This document shows positions 61,133 to 64,000 of a stretch of 64,000 bases of DNA, one piece after another. Each line of letters starts with the position of its first letter. The first letter of the stretch is position 1. The position numbers were made by a program, and so were the translations under genes. The notes under the pieces were generated by a model that saw nothing but the letters and a program-made list of their open reading frames with translations, made no database searches and was not told the DNA's origin. The stretch comes from Alistipes sp. (GTDB lineage Bacteria; Bacteroidota; Bacteroidia; Bacteroidales; Rikenellaceae). Where the stretch lies: positions 1 to 64,000 of the forward strand of contig JAFQAN010000019.1 in NCBI GenBank assembly GCA_017416915.1, written 5' to 3'.

Positions 61133-62045
61133 CGATAACCTTGCCCGCCGTGATAGCGCCGATAGTGCCGCACTGCCTTAGCGATAGCCCCTCACACAGT
61201 GCCGAGAGGAAGCCTGCGGCGTAGAAGTCGCCCGCACCTGTGGTATCTACTCGCTTGGCAGCCGCCATAATGCCCACGTGAACAACCTCGTCGCCACGCT
61301 TGATAAGTGCGCCGCGTGTGCCAATCTTCACAACGACCAACTCGCACATACGGCTGATATGCTGCAAGGCGTTGAGCGGCTCCTGCTCGTGGCTGAAAGC
61401 GCGCGCCTCATCCTCGTTGGCAAATAGAATATCTACATAGCGCTCGACCAACTCACGCAAGAAGTCGCGGTTCTCCTCCACCACGTTGAACGAGGCGAGG
61501 TCGATAGCGACCTTCAAGCCGTGTGCCTTAGCCTTCTCGATGGTGGTGCGTATAAGGTCGTGGTCCTGCACCAAGTAGCCCTCGATATATAGGCAGTCGT
61601 AGCTGTCGAAGATGTCGCCATCGACATCCGAGGGGTGTAGGTCTGCCGCTGCGCCGAGGTGTGTAACGAGGGTGCGCTCGCCGTCGGGCGATACCAACGA
61701 TACGCACTTGCCCGACTTATGCCCCGAACGCAACATAAACGGCTCGACGCCCACGTTGCGCAGTGCCTGCTCGTAGAAGTCGCCCGTAGTGTCGTTGCCC
61801 ACCTTGCCGATGAAGCCTACCGCGGTGCCAAGGCGCGCCATAGCACGTATCGTATTACCCGCCGAGCCGCCGAGCGACAGCGAGTAGGGGCATCCTGCCA
61901 CCGACTTCGACACGTCGGTCTGCATCTGACTATCTACAAGGCTCATAGAGCCTTTGGCGAGCTGATATTGCGCAAGCACCTCGTCGTTCGAGAGGTTTAC
62001 AAGCATATCGGTAAGGGCATTTCCTATGCCTATGACACGTTTCAT
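61044..62045 (-). CDS. PfkB-family carbohydrate/nucleoside kinase
   Basis: A 333-residue ribokinase-fold kinase resembling adenosine/sugar kinases. The N-terminal GIGNALTDMLVNLSND, the SLGGSAGNTIRAMARLG signature with VGFIGKVGNDTTGDFY, and the C-terminal DTTGAGDFYAAGFLSAL with the catalytic Asp are all present. The substrate (adenosine, fructose or another sugar) cannot be told. It is the last gene of a pspC-pfkA-pfkB operon (39 bases after pfkA). Its last 29 codons are duplicated 4.9 kb away beside the GH43 gene, so its 3' end appears to have been an insertion point. Confidence 0.9.
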   Translation of the reverse strand: MKRVIGIGNALTDMLVNLSNDEVLAQYQLAKGSMSLVDSQMQTDVSKSVAGCPYSLSLGGSAGNTIRAMARLGTAVGFIGKVGNDTTGDFYEQALRNVGVEPFMLRSGHKSGKCVSLVSPDGERTLVTHLGAAADLHPSDVDGDIFDSYDCLYIEGYLVQDHDLIRTTIEKAKAHGLKVAIDLASFNVVEENRDFLRELVERYVDILFANEDEARAFSHEQEPLNALQHISRMCELVVVKIGTRGALIKRGDEVVHVGIMAAAKRVDTTGAGDFYAAGFLSALCEGLSLRQCGTIGAITAGKVIEVVGTTFGEEAWREIFQLTERVRTEKYLF

Positions 62046-62084
62046 CGTTGGGTTGTTATTTTTTAAGGTTGGGTATCTTATTTG

Positions 62085-63065
62085 TTAGATTGACAGCATC
62101 TTGACGATGTCGATGCCCTCGTGGTCAATCGTGCGGCTGTGGCACGTCGCCTTCGAGAAGGGTACGTATATAAGTTCTCCATTTTTGATGCCTATCATCA
62201 CGTTGCGCTGCCCCTCGCCGAGTGCCGTTATCGCCTGTGCGCCCATGCGTGAGGCGAGGATGCGGTCGGCAGCCGTCGGCGAGCCGCCACGTTGCAGGTG
62301 TCCGAGGATTGTTACGCGGGCGTCATACTCGGGAAACTCCTCTTTGATGCGCTGTGCAAGGCCCATAGCTCCTCCCGTCTCGGGGTTCTCGGCGACGAGG
62401 ACTATCGCCGAGGACTTACTCTTGCGGAAGCCGCGGTTGATAAGGTCGGCAAGCTGGTCTATCTCGGTCTCCATTTCGGGTATTATCGCAGCCTCGGCAC
62501 CCGACGCTATTGCGCTGTTTAGGGCGAGGTAGCCCGCCATATGTCCCATAACCTCGACAAAGAAGAGGCGTTCGTGGCTTGTTGCTGTATCGCGAATCTT
62601 ATCCACCGCCTCGACAATGGTGTTTAGTGCCGTGTCGTAGCCTATGGTGCGGTCGGTGCCGCCGAGGTCGTTGTCGATGGTGCCAGGCAGACCGACGATG
62701 GGTATGTCGTACTCCTCGGCGAAGATGCGCGCGCCGCTTAGCGAGCCGTCGCCACCGATGACTACAAGAGCGTCGATGCCTGCCGCCTTCATATTCTCGT
62801 AGGCGGCCTTGCGACCCTCGGGCGTTGTGAACTCCTTGCAGCGCGCAGTTTTGAGTATTGTGCCGCCCTGCTGTATGATGTTGCTCACGGACTTCGATGT
62901 GAACTCCTCAATCTCGTTGAATACTAAGCCGTAGTAGCCGCGCTTGATGCCCATAACGCGGAAGCCGTTGTATATCGCCGTGCGCGTTACGGCACGTACT
63001 GCTGCGTTCATGCCTGGGGCATCGCCTCCCGACGTGAGAACGCCTATTGTCTTGATTTGTGCCAT
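62085..63065 (-). CDS. pfkA: ATP-dependent 6-phosphofructokinase
   Basis: A 326-residue glycolytic kinase making fructose 1,6-bisphosphate. Motifs: [35 protein letters not shown] for ATP binding, [22 protein letters not shown] with the catalytic Asp, [14 protein letters not shown] and [17 protein letters not shown]. The glycine in GGDGS marks the ATP-using rather than pyrophosphate-using type. Its ATG directly abuts the stop of the upstream pspC gene, implying coupled translation. Confidence 0.96.
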   Translation of the reverse strand: MAQIKTIGVLTSGGDAPGMNAAVRAVTRTAIYNGFRVMGIKRGYYGLVFNEIEEFTSKSVSNIIQQGGTILKTARCKEFTTPEGRKAAYENMKAAGIDALVVIGGDGSLSGARIFAEEYDIPIVGLPGTIDNDLGGTDRTIGYDTALNTIVEAVDKIRDTATSHERLFFVEVMGHMAGYLALNSAIASGAEAAIIPEMETEIDQLADLINRGFRKSKSSAIVLVAENPETGGAMGLAQRIKEEFPEYDARVTILGHLQRGGSPTAADRILASRMGAQAITALGEGQRNVMIGIKNGELIYVPFSKATCHSRTIDHEGIDIVKMLSI

Positions 63066-63758
63066 TTAATCCTCTCTTGTTTCGTCGTTACCCTTTGTCG
63101 TATCAATAACATTGCCGTTAATGTCGTATAGCGGCTCCTCGGGAACGATATACCACATTATGAAGTAGGCTATAAGGGTCAATCCTGCCACTAAGATAAG
63201 CACAAGGGCGACGACGCGTAGCTTCGATACTGGGATGTTGGTGTATTTGGCGATGCCGCCGCACACACCCGCTATCATACGCTCGTCGCGCGAGCGGTAT
63301 AGATGCGATGGATAGTCGTAAGGCTCGCGTGTGGCGATAGGCTGTGCTGGTAGGTTGCGCTCATCGTGTGCTACGATGGCGCTCTGCACCTTACACTCTG
63401 TGTCGTCGGCGTGAACAACAACCTCGGTGGGCTGCTTTGGTGCGTGGTGCGTTGTCGTTACCACCTCGGCATCCTCGTCGTAGTGGCGAGACTCCGTGCG
63501 AAGCTGACCGAATGATGCGGGGGTGCCTATTAGCGCCATCGCCTCCTTGACCATTGCGAGGTCTATAACCTGACGCGCCTCATTCAGACGGCTGTCGAAG
63601 AGGCGAGCTATGCGTAGCTCGATATTCGACATCGAGCCGTGGTCGTCAGCGCCGAGGCGCGCCTCGATGTCGTTCAAATAGTCGTTAAGAGTCTGGTAGG
63701 CATTGTCGTCCATAGTGAAGGGCAACGAGCCGATGTTTACGTTTACGGTCTTTCGCAT
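63066..63758 (-). CDS. PspC-domain membrane protein
   Basis: A 230-residue protein. The N-terminal part (about 1-90) is soluble and helical (TMDDNAYQTLNDYLNDIEARLG; ELRIARLFDSRLNEARQVIDLAMV), followed by a variable linker. A PspC domain follows at about 145-215 (HLYRSRDERMIAGVCGGIAKYTNI) with one or two transmembrane helices (LRVVALVLILVAGLTLIAYFIMWYIV). PspC proteins sense or answer envelope stress. In Bacteroidetes this layout often follows a PadR-type regulator, which is not visible here. First gene of the pspC-pfkA-pfkB operon. Confidence 0.88.
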   Translation of the reverse strand: MRKTVNVNIGSLPFTMDDNAYQTLNDYLNDIEARLGADDHGSMSNIELRIARLFDSRLNEARQVIDLAMVKEAMALIGTPASFGQLRTESRHYDEDAEVVTTTHHAPKQPTEVVVHADDTECKVQSAIVAHDERNLPAQPIATREPYDYPSHLYRSRDERMIAGVCGGIAKYTNIPVSKLRVVALVLILVAGLTLIAYFIMWYIVPEEPLYDINGNVIDTTKGNDETRED

Positions 63759-63786
63759 CGTTACTAAATATTTATATATACTGCCT

Positions 63787-63794
63787 CAAAGTTA
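63787..63794 (-). promoter_or_regulatory. -7 promoter box of the pspC-pfkA-pfkB operon
   Basis: TAACTTTG on the minus strand, an exact TAnnTTTG match 28 bases upstream of the pspC ATG. Confidence 0.6.
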
Positions 63795-63815
63795 AGAAAA
63801 ATATAGCAAATAAAA

Positions 63816-63860
63816 AAGCGGAGCGGTAAAAAGGTTTATGCCCCTTTTAACCGCCCGCTT
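63816..63860 (-). terminator. Terminator of the partial right-edge gene
   Basis: AAGCGGAGCGGTAAAAAGG and CCTTTTAACCGCCCGCTT form an imperfect 18-bp stem. On the minus strand it is followed by a T-run (A-run at 63812-63817). It lies 43 bases after the stop of the minus-strand frame at 63904. Confidence 0.75.
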
Positions 63861-63903
63861 TCAACTATAACTTAAATATAGCCTTGTTATTGGTTATCGC
63901 CCA

Positions 63904-64000
63904 TTATTGCAAATTGCCGTTGAAATAGAAGGTCTTATCCTTTATTACAAGGTTAATTGTGTATGTGCCATCGCTGTTTGCTGTTACAACCATTGAATTA
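63904..64000 (-). CDS. C-terminal end of an unidentified protein (partial)
   Basis: The minus strand reads NSMVVTANSDGTYT then INLVIKDKTFYFNGNLQ and TAA, open to the window edge. Alternating beta-prone residues with DGTYT and FNGNLQ resemble the final strands of Bacteroidetes surface lipoproteins, whose C-terminal repeats often read DGTYTI...G. Only 31 residues are visible, so the family cannot be named. A terminator follows at the expected place. Confidence 0.6.
   Translation of the reverse strand, partial: NSMVVTANSDGTYTINLVIKDKTFYFNGNLQ

Overview
The window looks like chromosomal DNA of a gut-type Bacteroidales bacterium with roughly balanced GC. Three things point that way: SusC/SusD outer-membrane pairs with a hybrid two-component regulator, Bacteroidetes-type -7 promoter boxes (TAnnTTTG) in front of many genes, and Bacteroidetes-typical genes (DUF4954, zinc-ligand-less Tgt, LuxE-like protein, PASTA-rluD neighbourhood). 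The genus cannot be fixed from the sequence alone. An Alistipes-like (Rikenellaceae) origin is a guess. No rRNA, tRNA, CRISPR, integrase or transposase gene was seen.

Bases 1-29500 are mostly housekeeping genes. On the minus strand lie a cysteine hydrolase, alkaline phosphatase, a LuxE-like/LicD-glycosyltransferase pair, thrS-infC, pdxA, a run of trxB, rnz and a TrmH-type methylase, rsmG-DUF4954, and an ECF sigma factor overlapping a membrane glycosyltransferase. On the plus strand lie ung, a glycoside-hydrolase-like lipoprotein, a strongly structured putative RNA, and a tgt-lptG-mqnE/PASTA-rluD operon followed by a YgiQ radical SAM gene. The mqnE and PASTA genes are fused into one 791-codon reading frame. 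Several AT-rich lipoproteins, one of them decayed, follow.

Bases 29758-56047 form a polysaccharide utilization locus best explained as targeting xyloglucan. The leftward operon carries a GH31 alpha-xylosidase-like enzyme, xylulokinase, xylose isomerase, a XylE-like symporter and, behind its own promoter, a sialate-O-acetylesterase-like esterase. The rightward block carries SusC, SusD, a surface glycan-binding lipoprotein, a BACON-GH5 endoglucanase, a hybrid two-component system, a GH95 fucosidase and a GH43 arabinofuranosidase-like enzyme. The divergent intergenic region holds copies of one 15-bp motif in front of both promoters, a likely shared operator for the hybrid regulator. Surface capture and cleavage (SusC, SusD, binding protein, GH5), periplasmic side-chain trimming (GH95, GH43, GH31) and cytosolic xylose catabolism (XylE, XylA, XylB) fit one pathway. 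No beta-galactosidase or beta-glucosidase lies in the window.

Bases 56215-61040 hold a second SusC/SusD pair with no enzymes. It is bounded by two 92-bp direct copies (two mismatches) of the 3' end of the neighbouring pfkB-family kinase gene, the footprint of an insertion at the 3' end of that gene. The window ends with a pspC-pfkA-pfkB operon and a partial minus-strand gene. A family of intergenic hairpins with compensating stem changes, and decamer/octamer repeat arrays, occur at 1-360, 29500-29710 and 46090-46310.
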